Shown here: positions 21,031 to 32,785 of the stretch, in pieces
Numbering within the stretch: position 1 is the stretch's first letter
How the letters are laid out: the number at the start of each line of letters is the position of its first letter
Source of the DNA: Isoetes taiwanensis
Lineage: Eukaryota > Streptophyta > Lycopodiopsida > Isoetales > Isoetaceae
Direction of reading: 5' to 3'
NCBI GenBank assembly: GCA_021234155.1
Contig: JAJEKV010000002.1
Span: forward strand, 2,752,178 to 2,816,177
DNA: 64,000 nt
Program-made: the position numbers and the translations under genes
The notes under the pieces: model-generated
Database searches by the model: none
Seen by the model: the letters and a program-made list of their open reading frames with translations, nothing else
What the model was told of the DNA's origin: nothing

Positions 21031-22736
21031 GAGCGCATGCAAGCATGCAAGCAAGTTATTCGTTGCGTATCTATCAGCCTCCGAATGGTCCATCTGTGCA
21101 TGGGCATCGATATTAACATTGACACTCTTTGTAAGCTCATTGTCTGTTATTTCATCATCATTTTCAGTGTCAATGTCGTAATTACCCTCATCAATATCAC
21201 TTTGCACATGTCCATCATGAGCAAAACTTAAAGGAGTCTCAGGTTCTTTCCCTATGCCAAGCTCAATTTTTGTTGAATCATCAATTAAGCGTATAGATTG
21301 TTGTCCTTCTGTAGTCATACCATCAATATCAGCAGTATAGCTTTTGGTGATATTTCTGTCAAAAAATGCAGCAACAACTTATCACTGCCCAACAATCAAC
21401 CAATTTGCATACCACAAAACATGGTAATTTGATACCTTGGCTGTGTCAAGCAATGGCTCTTGTTTTGCATAACTCGAGTGTTGGAAACAGGACCCATATA
21501 TCTGTACCAAGCTCTTAAGGTCTTTGAACTGATGTTCTGGTGACAAAACCAAACCTGCACCGTAGAGGTTATTAGGCAAAAGAAAGCATGTGATTATTAC
21601 GAAAGAACAACCACTGATCTTCATACATTTGACCGCGGTTTGCTAATGGATGCAAGAAACAGACTTCGTGGTTCATCTTCAAGAGCCTTTGAAGGCAAAT
21701 GCATAAAATACTTAACCATACACTCGACTACATCAATGTCAACACCGACAACATCTCGTAAAGTTTCTTTATACTTGTACTTCAAGCAAAGACGCCATCA
21801 TATCTGCAGAACTACAGATCTGGTAAGACTTTCCAACATAAGCACTATGTTGCAATTTGATGTGAGAGGCTATAACAAGTTCTGCTGGCATAGTTATCAG
21901 ATAACTTACTCCCAAAAAGGGTTCCCTTTTTCATCTGCACCCCTTCGGAATTCGAGGTCAATTGTGTCATAGAGCTCCATATACCCATATATATGGAACT
22001 TATGAATGGAGTAATAACATAGACGCCTTGCTAATCCATGTGCACGGTCGCTTTGAATTGCCGATGACATAATATTTCTTCTTCTAAGCCGGGTTGCCTA
22101 TCTTGAACCTTTCTCTTTTTGTTGCCCCCATGCAATATGCTATGCTCCATTGCCTCCATGCATGCTAACCGTGCTCTTTCAAAAAGCATATCCCGGCTTG
22201 CGTCCACAATGGGCCCATCATACTTCCCCTGAATGTATAACCTTTAGGCCCTGAACATACTTTTTAGGCTGTATTCTAAGTGCTCAAACTTTGGCTGTGA
22301 TGGATCTTTAGCCATCAGCTCAGATCTATCATGTTGCGGCATGCATTCAAAAAAGCAACAGCAGCAGCTTCTCCATCTGTTATTTGATGCTGCCTTGCAA
22401 CTCCAATGGTTATACGTCCACATGTAAATTTTTTTACCTGCAGTTTCCATAATCTAGTGAAGATCATCAAACATGTGACTAAAGACATATTTGAGCGTTC
22501 ATATACACATTCCTTCCTCTTTCCTGCCACTTACTCCACTAGATGCAAAATTAAAACCTTACCTGGATAAGCAGCAGCTCGGGAACTCCACGATTTACAG
22601 GGACCAAATCAAGCAATAGAGAAGGATTAAACGGCATCACATCCTCTAAAGCAGGTAAGACACACATGCAAGCCGCCGGAGTTGGATTTGCATTCCCATC
22701 TGCTTCAAACCGCTGAAGAAGATCAAGAGCTATACT
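20995..22736 (-). pseudogene. Unrecognised multi-exon gene with acidic C-terminus, broken
   Basis: Coding-like pieces run down the minus strand. 22736-22563 (ALDLLQRFEADG to GVPELLLIQ) is followed by a GT donor. Next comes an exon beginning after CTGCAG near 22441 (KKFTCGRITIGVARQH, AAVAFLNACRNM) that shifts frame into AKDPSQPKFEHLEYSLKSMF. About 22230-21910 gives DASRDMLFERARLACMEAMEHS and YYSIHKFHIYGYMELYDTI, then DLEFRRGADEKGNPFWE. About 21800-21640 gives YKETLRDVVGVDIDVVECM, 21555-21430 gives AGLVLSPEHQFKDLKSLVQI, and 21318-20995 is an acidic end (DIDEGNYDIDTENDDEITDNE). The splice sites and conserved feel suggest a real gene in origin. I do not recognise the family. Frameshifts and an in-frame stop near 22325 indicate decay. 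Confidence 0.5.
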
Positions 22737-22872
22737 GCAGATTGACGCATCCCCAATGCTAGAACAATCCACTAGAAGTAGTGTTTCTAGCTCTGGACAT
22801 CCTTTCCCTATTTCTGCTAATCCATCGTCCCCAATCTTTTGGCAGTACTTCAATACTAGCTCACTCAATAAA
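22737..22872 (-). pseudogene. Displaced F-box/LRR exon fused to the unrecognised gene
   Basis: The minus strand gives ELVLKYCQKIGDDGLAEIGKG then CPELETLLLVDCSSIGDASIC, matching a middle leucine-rich repeat of F-box/LRR-repeat protein 4 (LLYCQRIGNSALQEIGKGC in Arabidopsis). In the protein this repeat precedes the repeats found at 23.05-23.72 kb, but here it lies downstream of them, so it is out of order. It reads in frame into the next gene's exon (105 residues uninterrupted, 22868-22554). A second, shorter copy sits at 24488-24570 in the expected upstream place. Confidence 0.75.
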
Positions 22873-23049
22873 TGTCAAATGCCTATTTGATTTGGCCTGA
22901 AGCCAGAACAACTTTTTATAATACAAGAATTGCATTTATTAAATGCATGCCATGCATGCCCATAAACCGCACCCCGAGACCTTTCAGGATATTATTAACT
23001 TAAATAATTACATATCACCAATCTAAGCAAAGCTCTGTAAGAACTGATG

Positions 23050-24575
23050 CAGCTCTTCGTCTTGTTCGCGAACTCACTTTACCTTTTTCTACCAGGACTC
23101 TCTTAATAATGTCTGACTGTCTGGCTAGTAGCAACTCGGTGCAGATCCGCGAAACTTCAGGTAGACCATATTGCAACATTCAAGTTTAGTACAACTCTTA
23201 ACCAATGATGCTAATCCACCATCAATTATTCTTCTGCAGTGTGACAAAATAATTTCTTTTAATTATCGGCATCCTTTGGCTAGTACTGCTAGCCCCTTGT
23301 CACCAACATTCTGTTGTGGAAAGCAGAGTCACAAAGATCATGATCATACTTGGTTCATCAAAGGAGAGAACAAATTGTGCAGATCAAATACAAGGAATGA
23401 TAAACAAACCTTACAAACACTTATATCCAGCTGGGACAAGCCTGGGCAACCATTTGCAATTGCTAAAATCCCAGCATCTCCAATCCTCTGGCAGCCACTA
23501 ACATTTAACTGTGACAGTAACTCACAACTTAGTCCAATTCCAATTAGAGCTTCATCGCCTACCCTGGAACAGAATCCATGCAATTGTTTGATAACACATT
23601 AAATATGTTAAATTTCATACTAACATTCTATCAGATTTGCACCTGTCACAAAAGCGAAGACTCAAATCTGTCAGCCTTTGACAATGCTGCCCAAATGAGA
23701 CCCTTGTCTCCAATCTGCATAAAGAAAAGGAACCTTAGAAATAGGTTGTGCAAACTGCTCTCTGAGTGAACTTCAACGATAAAATAGGTGCACTCCTACG
23801 CTATGCATATGTCCAAAAATCTGATTCTTTTTAAAAATTAACTACTTGTCATTTGTTTGCAAGTTGGAATGAACTTTTCTCCATGTTTTTCAATCCATAA
23901 CGAATTGATTAATAAGAGTAAACACTTAAGAATTTCAAAGAAACTCATAAAGGATGAATGCTTAATGAGTAACTGAAGAAACCTTGATAAATGCTTAACA
24001 AGTAGCTAAAGAGGCCTCAGTTGCTTTAAAGACCATCAATGCCTATCAACAACAATCCTTTCCTAACCGTGTTGCATTATATGGCTGGTACATGAACTCC
24101 AAAAACAAACTCCACCGTGCAAGCTGCAATCTGTCTCTTATCCATTCATAGCTGAGTGCCCAGTTTGAATTATCACACAAAATCTCTTGTGTAACACATG
24201 ATCAACACTGAGATCCAACACGGAAAAGTTCTTTGCACTTTATAGAAAGCTTCTTTTGAAGCGGGTGATTAAACAATTTCAAAATTGTTGGGCCTAAAGA
24301 ACTCACCATTAACTATTCTATTGCCAGAAAACCCATAGTTTATTGTTCTATTGCCCTTCCAATAATGCACGACATGAGCCATGATGGATTCACGCACATG
24401 CAAACGGCACATGCAAACCTGGTAACAACGGCGTATGTGAAGTCTTTTGAGCTTCTTTGAGCTTGTAGTTCAAACTTTGAACTACAAGCTATACTGCAGA
24501 TTGACGCATCCCCAATGCTAGAATAATCAAGGGCTTCTAGCTCTGGATATCCTTTCCCATCTGCTCATCTGAGCA
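23050..24575 (-). pseudogene. F-box/LRR-repeat protein 4-like pseudogene, C-terminal repeats
   Basis: Exon-like pieces on the minus strand, in protein order, are: 24570-24488 (SSIGDASICSIA); about 23735-23645 (IGDKGLI, then after a frameshift HCQRLTDLSLRFCD); 23563-23410 (RVGDEALIGIG, SQLNVSGCQRIGDAGILAIA, LSQLDISVCK, bounded by AG and GT); and about 23310-23090 (NVGDKGLAVLAKGC, a stop, LKEIILSHCRRI, SLVKSCTKLECCNMVY). These correspond to the last leucine-rich repeats of F-box/LRR-repeat protein 4, a predicted substrate receptor of SCF ubiquitin ligases. The F-box, the first repeats and the last residues are missing. The TAA near 23270 and the frameshift show it is not functional. Confidence 0.85.
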
Positions 24576-24773
24576 TCGAGAGTGCACGAAAAAAAAAGAC
24601 CTCTCCGGTTAGCCGGTTTCGAGAGCGGCTGCCCACCAACAGAAGTGACCGAGAGTTTACAGCCAATCATAAGCTTGGAGCAGTCACCAGCATATACTAG
24701 GGATATTCTAGCATATACCTAGGATATGCCAAAATCCCACGTAAACAAGGGTTTGCCCCCCTAGGGGCAACCC

Positions 24774-25205
24774 AAAAACATGATAACTTGGCGACTCCTC
24801 ACACAACACTGTATTCTAGCACCTGCAATATGGAGTCATTTGAGGCTTTTCAATATATAGCAAAATAATACAGGGGGTTGTTTTTGTATTTTTGTATAAT
24901 TTTTGCTATGGTTTTCATATGATTTGATGGGCGTATTGCACGAGGCATACTAATCAGTATATAGAGCGCACACTGTATTCTTTTTCTGAACGGCATCTTA
25001 TCTATGGTTTTGCAATGGTTTTGCCTTGCATGTTTTTATTCCTTAAGAAATTAATTATTTAAATTTCATAAAGCCCATGCAAGCAACGACGCGTTCTACT
25101 TTAGGGTTCGTGGACTAAAAGGGATTTAGGTTTGTGAGATGTGAGAAGGTTTGTTGGAAATATCCAGATCAAGACTGCTTACAGTAATTGTGTAGTCAGT
25201 TAGCT
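24774..25205 (+). repeat. Upstream region of H2A pseudogene 1 (block copy 1)
   Basis: From AAAAACATGATAACTTGGCGAC to the start of the H2A-like frame this matches 33474-33901 and 51189-51615 closely, with only scattered changes. It includes a conserved AAATTAATTATTTAAATTTC stretch and CAAGCAACGACGCGTTC. It was probably the promoter and leader of the ancestral histone gene. Confidence 0.75.
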
Positions 25206-25536
25206 ATAGCAGGTGGTCGTGGAAAGTCCACAGGCAAGAAGGCCGTGTCGCACAGCGCCAAAGCTGGCTTTCAGTTTCCTGTAGGAAGAATTGCTCGCTT
25301 TCTGAAGCAGGGCAAATTTGCTGAGCATATTGGTGTTTACCTTGCCTCTGTCATGGAACATTTGGCTGCCAAAATTCTTGAACTGGCCAAGGAACATTCA
25401 GTTGGCCGTCAGAAACGACTAGGAATTGAGCAAATTATTGGGGCATGTAACCATAGCAAATGGAGGCGTTCTGCCCAATATACATTCTGTGTTGTTGCCA
25501 AAGAAGGCTGCTGCCAAGGCTGCAGAAACCCAATGA
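25206..25536 (+). pseudogene. Histone H2A pseudogene 1
   Basis: The frame [57 protein letters not shown] matches the N-terminal tail and first helices of plant histone H2A. After [14 protein letters not shown] the expected stretch from the third helix through the acidic patch is gone. A frame change then leads into [20 protein letters not shown] and AAAKAAETQ with a stop at 25534-25536. The expected start ATG reads ATA (25206-25208), although AG just after it could also be a splice acceptor. The SGAP motif before VYL is deleted. Three copies in the window share the ATA, so the decay predates the duplication. Confidence 0.88.
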
Positions 25537-25902
25537 TATGTATCTACCTCCGTGGCTTACTTTTGCAGACTCTGGCTGGAGCTTTGAAGCAGAAAAGGTG
25601 AGTTCCTTGTCCTAATCTTAAAATTATTAAACAGAATGCAAGGCTGCTTTGCTTGGCTTGCGCAGGATTTGGTGAAGATTTGCAGCCATAAGCCTGCTTC
25701 TATTCTGCATGTCCTGTGCATGAGGACTTGTAGTAAACATGCCAGGGCAGGGCAATTTTAATGCACATGGTCTTTAGTCTTCTAGTTGACGAGAGAATTT
25801 GTGGAACTTTTGGCTAACGTAATGTAATGACCATTTTGTAACATAAATGTCCCCCAATCTTCTACTTAATAGAATACAAGCTGGATCTGTGCGGCATAAT
25901 CT
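25537..25902 (+). repeat. 3' flank of H2A pseudogene 1
   Basis: This matches 34232-34690 in long stretches, for example CAGCCATAAGCCTGCTTCTATTC and GGGCAATTTTAATGCACATGG. It is the 3' untranslated region and flank of the duplicated histone unit. It ends where repeat R2 begins, at a run of A residues. Confidence 0.7.
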
Positions 25903-27335
25903 CTCAGTAGTTACAAAAAAAACCTTTCCTAATTAAATTAAGTCAATCAAGATAAAAAATGAAACTGTTCCTAGTGAACAAAACATAAGTATGCCTAGCA
26001 AATGAAGTCGTTGCTCCAAAAGCATTGCTATAAACATGATCCTCCTTAAATTTGACTTCTAGACCGAGATAACATCAAGAAAGTGGGACTCGTTATCGAG
26101 CATCGTCAGTTACACGTTCACAATAAATTATAAAGACCTAGACTCCACCTGATTGCAGCTATATTTCTTTCATTTGCCTTGCTACATATCATAGCATTCT
26201 AGCCCCTTTTGCAGAGATTAAGAGTTTAGCATGACATAGGAGAACTTATTAATGCTTAGCATGCAGATAAGACTTACTTGTGCCGAAGTTTGAAGATGGA
26301 ACCAGTGCTAGACCTAGGAAACAAATCATTTGCATATTTGTATTGGCATCCCAATACTCAAGGCATAGCAAGTTTCCATAAGAGGATCATCAGTTCAAAT
26401 CTATAAGAAACAATCAATATAACAATTTAGAAACAATCTCAAGAACTACAACCTTAAGAATCACAATCTCAAGAATTATACAACCTCATCTTGGTTCCTC
26501 CTCTAACATTGGTAGTTCTAGCTATATCCTCTAGTTCCGTTGCATGGAAATAAACAAAAAAATCAAGTGTTTCTCCAAAATTATTAGAGCTTGCAAAGTA
26601 AAAACACTTCCTATAACATTGAGCCAACACAGAAGAGTTAATATGCCAAGACACATGGAGCCTAAGAGGATATATTTTACTGGAATATACCAAAGCTAGA
26701 TATATTTCAGCTCGAGAAAGTGGCTATGGCTATGGCCATATTGAAAACATAACATTTTATTGATCTAGAACTTTTAGTACAACCATATTCTATATTTGAT
26801 TATATACTCAATCAGATTCAAGAGTCCACGGTACAGTTTCGACATTGAGGAAAAACCATAAAAGCCAAGTGATTCATACAATAAACAACCCGATCATCCC
26901 AGTTAGCCGATTACCCTTGAATATAGATAGATAGGTGGATGGATAATACTTTTTCAATAGAGGTAAGATACAAAAAAAATGATATGTCATAGCAAAGACA
27001 ATTCTTCTGAAATTAGACATATCACTTCAAGTTGTTCCAAAACCGAAGGAGGGTAATGACGTGTTAAGTTTCACTAGCTATGTACATTGCAAAAAAATTG
27101 TTGACAATAATCTTGACTTGTTTAGATAGTTATTCCAACTACTGAATGACATTGGAATTTATTAGTGGGTAGAAATGCACATGGTCTTTAGTCTTCTAGA
27201 TATCAAGAGAATTTGTGGAACTTTTGGCTAACGTACATAAGTAATCCTTGAGTGAATGATATTAAAGGAATGTATCAGCAACTAGTAGATAAAAGTATGC
27301 ACGGTCTTTGAAATCTTCTAAATCTAAATTTTGTA
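25903..27335 (+). repeat. Repeat R2, copy 1 (about 1.4 kb)
   Basis: This is nearly identical to 59160-60590 and closely similar to 57712-59159. The copies share an A-rich start followed by CCTTTCCTAATTAAATTAAG. A minus-strand frame of about 74 residues is kept in the copies but shows no known domain. I do not call it a gene. The unit sits between the histone 3' flank and R1. Confidence 0.85.
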
Positions 27336-28739
27336 CACTTCTCTGGCTTCAATATCTTATCCTGCATCATCTTCTTATATTATAAAACCGTGGCGTCTGT
27401 CTGTCCATCAATAGCACATGTAGTCGTTGGTCGGGCCTGACCAACTTAGCAGTTGAAAGAAACATAGATGTGAGTTATGTACAATAAAATAGTAGATTAC
27501 ATATAGAGATCATTGGGAAAGATTTCTATAATTTGTGAACTTTTGTTACGAGTTAGAGATGCTTGATATATATCGGCAAAATAACCAGGTAAATCGCATT
27601 GCATCAATAATATAAGATAGATAGAAAAAAATAAGCTTGGAAAGATATTAAATTACGTAAGTCTAACATATATAGTGACATACAAATCTAGAAGAGCAAA
27701 AGACAATCTTTCACAGCACCCTTAAATATATTCATGTTCTAAACGAGAGGATCCACAACTTCAAACTCCTTGTGCCCCTCGAGGGTCGAATCCAAGTGCA
27801 CAACGTGTAGAGGGAGCATCGGTCCCCATGTATCAAGATATATATGAGGTAAAAACTGTGACCTGATATACGTTGCTTGGTTTTTTCTTCTCCAGTTCCT
27901 CCCCCCCGTGAGTGAATTCACAATGGTTGGCCAAAGCCTAGTCAAATTGCTAGTTAATTTTTTGGTCAACTCCCTAGGCAAACTCTCGCTCAAGCTCTGA
28001 TGAAACACATGTCGAATTTGTGGTTGAAAATATTCGAGTTTCAAGAATTTAAAGTCACACTTGTTTATAATAGTGCATCTATGATGATCTTATAGAAGTA
28101 GAGAAATGTTGTTTCTTATCAAATTCAATCAAAAGATCCACGCCTAGTCTGCCTCAATGCTCAGATCAAAACATAGAAACCTGTCCGAATCATAATAGCA
28201 AATTCTTATCTCCTGTAAACTGGTGTATTTTCTGGAAAATAGAACTCTAGTTCAAGTTTTAATCAAATAATTCGTGAAACATTGGCCAATATGCAATCAA
28301 ACCACTGTCAACCAGTGATTGAATGACTGGCCAAACTCCAGGTCAACTTCACGATCAACTTATAGTCATCCCAAGTAACTTCTAATTAGTCCTTTTTTTA
28401 TTGCAGGGTGGCAACTTAAAAGATGTTGCTATGGCCCCTTGAAAAATATGCATGTTTGCCTATAATTTCGTCAGAACAATGTGTTGTTTTATTATTAGAA
28501 TGATATGTTACAGATGATTAGGTCTCAACGCAAATTTATTTTTTATTGGATATCATATAAGTTAAATTTAAATGGCAAGATTAGAGAAAAATTGAAAGCT
28601 GGATTATACAATAACTAGTAACAGTGCCCGGCGGTGCCGGACTTTAGCAACGATATGTGATGTTGGGATGTATTTTTGATATAATATTTGCACAAAGCAA
28701 TAAAAGCATTGTCAGCGACTGACATGGTTTTAATTGTGT
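27336..28739 (+). repeat. Repeat R1, copy 2
   Basis: It begins with CTTCTCTGGCTTCAATATC, also found at 40219, where it is the end of a PPR coding stretch. It continues through CCATCAATAGCACAT, the AAATATATTCATGTTC block and CTTATAGTCATCCCAAG (the empty site of LINE C). It ends at GGTTTTAATTGTGT, where LINE B is inserted. No coding function is seen. Confidence 0.85.
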
Positions 28740-28890
28740 CTTTTTTTTTTTTTGAAGGATCAGATTAATTAATATCAATACAGAGTAAGTACAAGATGAG
28801 CGATACTAGGGTACTCCCACCCAACCTGGGGGGAGAGCCCACATGTCATGTAGCTACCTACAACTCATAACACAAACCTACCAATACTGT

Positions 28891-31800
28891 CTACAATGTG
28901 GAGGGTCCTTTCCCAGACCGCTGCCTTGAACTGCTCTTAGGGGACGCCAAGTAAGAAAGATATAATTTGTATCTTAGCTGCGGGATCAAAACCCCAGACT
29001 GCACCTCCTCATTCCTGAACACCTTCATGCGTCGTCGCTTCCAAATGAGCCACAGCAACCAGGCTTTACACAAATGGAAGGCCAAACAATGGAGCTGGGA
29101 CCACCCGCTAGGATACACCCCCAAAAGAACCTCTTGGCTACGCAGGGGCATGAAAGAGGCGCTGGACCCACTGCCATGCCGACTGGATGTCTGAGCAAAG
29201 AAACATATAGTGCTCCAAAGTCTCCACACTGGCGCCACATATTGGGCACAGGTCGTTGATCCGCGGATTGACCCTGTGAACCCAGGTGTTCACCCTCAGG
29301 GATCGGTGCACTATCTGCCATAGCAACACCCGAATCTTGGGGGGCAAAATTGGGTTCCACATCCATCTCCAGATGTTGCCCCAGTCATCTTCCGGCACCT
29401 GGAGACTCCAGCCGTCCGAAGGAGGCAGCTCATCCTGAATTGCCAAAAGCTCATAACAGGACTTTACAAAATTTGAGGGATCAACTTTTGGATGACACCT
29501 CCATACTCGTCCGGACGCTTGCGGGGGGTGTAGCGGCAGAGTGTTAGCCACGCGCGCCCAGATAGCGCAATCCCGTTCTTGAAGTCCAAACCTGTGGCAA
29601 AAAAGCTGCCAGGGTGCCAACTGCCCGTCGACATACCACTCCCCCACCGTCAAGAACCCATCTCAGGCCCATCTCACCTTATTCGGGTCGACGGATGCCA
29701 CCGAAGACCGCACCGTGATGCACCCGTCGGCGGGATCCACCATGGTGATGCCTCTAATCCAATGCAAGTGGCAAGATCAATGGCAAATGGGCGACGCTCC
29801 CGTGCTCGCAGAGCCCTTCAAAAAAAGAGAGGCGTGAACATACCCGATATCCGCTTAATAACGCCCACCTGAAGCCATACGCAGTACGGGACGACTTTAA
29901 TTTGCTAAAAACTATGGAATGAGCCAACGACTGATGAAGCAAGACCATGCCTGGAGAATCGAGCACATTCTCGAGAATCGCAAAGACGAACTTAGACAAG
30001 AGGACCTTACTATGAAGCGAGAAGTCCAGGAAGCCAAGTCCACCCGCAGCTTTGGGACGCAGGCATTTCCACCAGGCAACCTTGACGACCGCCCCTTCCT
30101 CGTTGCCTCCCCATACAAAGTTACGAACCATGGAGGAGATTTCCCGAACCTTGTTCTCTGGCGCCAGGATAATAGATGTCATATAAACATGAGTTGAGCA
30201 TAAAACGGACTTCACCACCCACCGACCACGCCCGACCATGGACGGTTCCCCCTTCCACTAATTAAGGTGCCGACGCAGCCCCACCAGAATGTTCTCCCAC
30301 ACACCTGCCGCCGAAATGTCGATGTCGAACGGGATACCCAAAAGAATAGAGCATGTGCCCTGTGGCTGCACTCGCCAAGGAAATAACCACGGGCATGGGG
30401 TCTGTTGCCGGCCATAATGCCGAGCACTTCGTCCAATTCATGAGGCACCGAGGCAAGGGAAAATGTGTCCAACAGGCTCGCCAAGGTTTAATAGATTCCC
30501 TCATCGGCCAGTAGGAAGAGGGAAAGAGTCATCGATAATCTTGACTTCCAATGCGATTGCGATCCGTGCCATCCTCACCCCCTATAACCCCGCCTCTACC
30601 GCCGGGGTCAACAAGCTAGAGGGCCTACCCCTGCGATGGTAAATAGGAAGGTGCCAAAGGGCATCCCCGGCTAACGCCACGCCCATACTAAAGATGCGCC
30701 GATGATTCACCGTGGACATAGGATGGTGGCTCGGCGACGTTAAGAGCTTGGGGTTACTGGCAGTAAAGCTTCACCACGTACAAAGGCTAACATCATCCTC
30801 TTCGGAAAATCCCAACGAACACTATCATAGGCCTTGCGAAGTCCGGCAGTTACCTGCGTTACACGATCACGACTTCTCATACCCGCTGAATACCCTCCGA
30901 ATGCGCCGCTACATTGTTAAGAATCACTTTGCGCAATGAAGCCAGATTGCATGGGACTAATAGCCTCCTTCAGAACAACTTGCAGTCTAAGTGAGAGGGC
31001 CTTCGCGATGATCTTGTATACTGCTGATAGCAGCGTGATGGGCCGCCAATCAGAAATGACAGATGGCTCCTTTACCTTTGGTATTAACGAGATGCAACCA
31101 GTGTTGAGTCTATAATCCAGCACCTCTGCCTGAAGCAGATCTTGATAGGTCTGCATTACTGAATCCCCCACCCAATCCCAATAATCTTGGAAGAACTCCA
31201 CGGGAATGACGTCCAGGCCAGGGCACTTATGAGGGGCCAAGGCGCAGCAAGCCTCCTCAAGCTCCTGCTTTGTAAGCGGGCGCTGCAACGCCTGCCATCT
31301 GTCCGCCGACACCTTGCATGACACCTTACTGAGCACGATCTCCTCCATCACGTCCGTGTAGGGATATCTCTTCCCGAAAGAACTGAGAGAAATGCTGCAG
31401 AGTACGACCATCGGGCAATGCCAGAGACGACATTGAGGCCGCATACTTCTTCTGTCGCACAGCCCTGAAGAACATACGAGGATTGGTGTCTCCTACATGT
31501 AGCCAGGTGATCCCCGCCTTCACCCTTGCCTGAGCAGCCCTCTTAGATTCGTCCGCTGCAATGTGGCGCAATATCTCATTCTCCCGCACCCCATCAGACG
31601 GCTGTGACCTAAGGGTTTCCAATTCTCGATACAATGCCTCCAATGCCTCCCGCTCCTGCTGTGCCCTTCGACTCCCCCACGACTTGGCAAATGCCTTGAC
31701 CTCAGCGAGGGCCTTGACTATCCCTAACATCCCGAAGTTATCCCGAAAGGTACGGAACCAAATCTGCTGGCATCCCAAAGAGAAGACAGCATCCTTAAGG

Positions 31801-32783
31801 TGAGCGGTATTTAACTTGAATAATGTGCGTGCCGGCCTGACTGCACTCGATCCCTGGGAGATTAGCTGAGGAAAATGATCAGAGACCGCGGTGGACAGAA
31901 TGTTCTTTCGCTTGAGCAGAGGCGCCCGGTCCGATGCTAGGACAGAACCCCTCGATCTCTTCTGAATGGAGCAATGTATAATCAAATACATTGAATGAAT
32001 CTAAGGTGTAGAACGAGTATATTTTGTGTAATCTTAACTCCTAACTCCCTCCATAGTGGAACGAACTGAGAGATGGCCCATAACTACAGTCCGTAGTCAA
32101 AGCTGATACGAAGTCGACGCCGGGAGAGGCTCGAAGGGGGAAAAAATCTCGGTGGGGCAAACTCAAAGAACCACTCTTGAACGTTGAAAATTTATGCCCG
32201 ACCGGCCCCCATCCACTGATTACACCAGGTGAATGTGGAGTCGCCCGCCGCCTCTGCCAAATGCAAGGAGTCCAACAGCATCATCCATTGCTGCCGCTCA
32301 AAACCTTGCACCACTTCCGCTCCTCTGCCACACCTATCATGAACAGTCTCGACCATGTTGAAATCGCCCAGCAGCAACCAAACCACACCAGCCCCCAAGG
32401 ATGTGACCTTGTGCCTCAGAGACGCCCACAACGCCCCTCTCTGTCGCGCACTATTGTGGGCGTAGACATCCACAATCCCCCACTCATACGATCCCTCTCG
32501 CCACTTGATAATGACCCACCTGCCCCAACGGTCAGCCAGGATAAGAGTCACCTGCACATGCATCCGTCCCGCCTTTAGAGGCCCCAGAGGTCGCAACTGC
32601 AGCAGCGTATTGCGGCCCAAACATGTCCAGCAGTGCCCGAGCATCCCCCCTGTGACACTTATGTTCCTGAAGGCACAAAATATCCGGGTCCAATTTGCGA
32701 ACGGCCGGCGCCACTCTCGTTCTCTTGCAGGGTGATGAGCGCACCCCCCGAACATTCCAACTCAAAATCTTCTTGTCCATCAC
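28891..32783 (-). pseudogene. LINE B ORF2: endonuclease, reverse transcriptase, zf-RVT domain
   Basis: Parts in order: endonuclease 32783-32192 (KILSWNVRGVRSSPCKRTRV, DPDILCLQEHKC, GDFNMVETVHDRCG); linker 31991-31326; reverse transcriptase 31300-30900 (APHKCPGLDVIPVEFFQDYW, LNTGCISLIPKVKEPSVISDW, RPITLLSAVYKIIAK); post-RT region 30239-29754 (NFVWGGNEEGAVVKVAWWKC, GGLGFLDF); zf-RVT 29653-29138 (PPKIRVLLWQIVHRSL, CPICGASVETLEHYMFLC); and tail 29160-28891 (KAWLLWLIWKRRRMK). In L1 elements this protein nicks DNA and copies the RNA at the nick. The strand-separated frames need several frameshifts, so the copy is dead. The region with the YADD motif (about 30.3-30.9 kb) is heavily damaged. Confidence 0.88.
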
Positions 32784-32785
32784 TA

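Larger units (their letters stand above)
19234..24773. mobile_element. 5.5-kb insertion carrying gene fragments
   Basis: The two other copies of the block read straight through from TTTAGAAATAAA to AAAAACATGATAACTTGG (33465-33480 and 51180-51195). Here these two halves are separated by about 5540 bp. The insert holds F-box/LRR exons and another gene's exons, all minus. Just inside the right end is a 7-bp stem with a 4-base loop (TTGCCCC-CCTA-GGGGCAA, near 24754-24770). GGGTTGCCC also appears near the left end at 19252. I cannot match the ends to a known transposon class. Capture by a Pack-type or Helitron-like element, or a recombination event, would both fit. Confidence 0.55.

Noticed and set aside
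24600..24640. Box-B-like GGTTTCGAGAGC suggesting a tRNA-derived SINE
   Set aside because: No matching box A at the right distance and no poly-A or target-site duplication.
26469..26693. 74-residue minus-strand frame kept in three R2 copies
   Set aside because: Preservation follows from recent duplication of the whole repeat. The frame shows no domain and no sign of selection that I can judge by eye.
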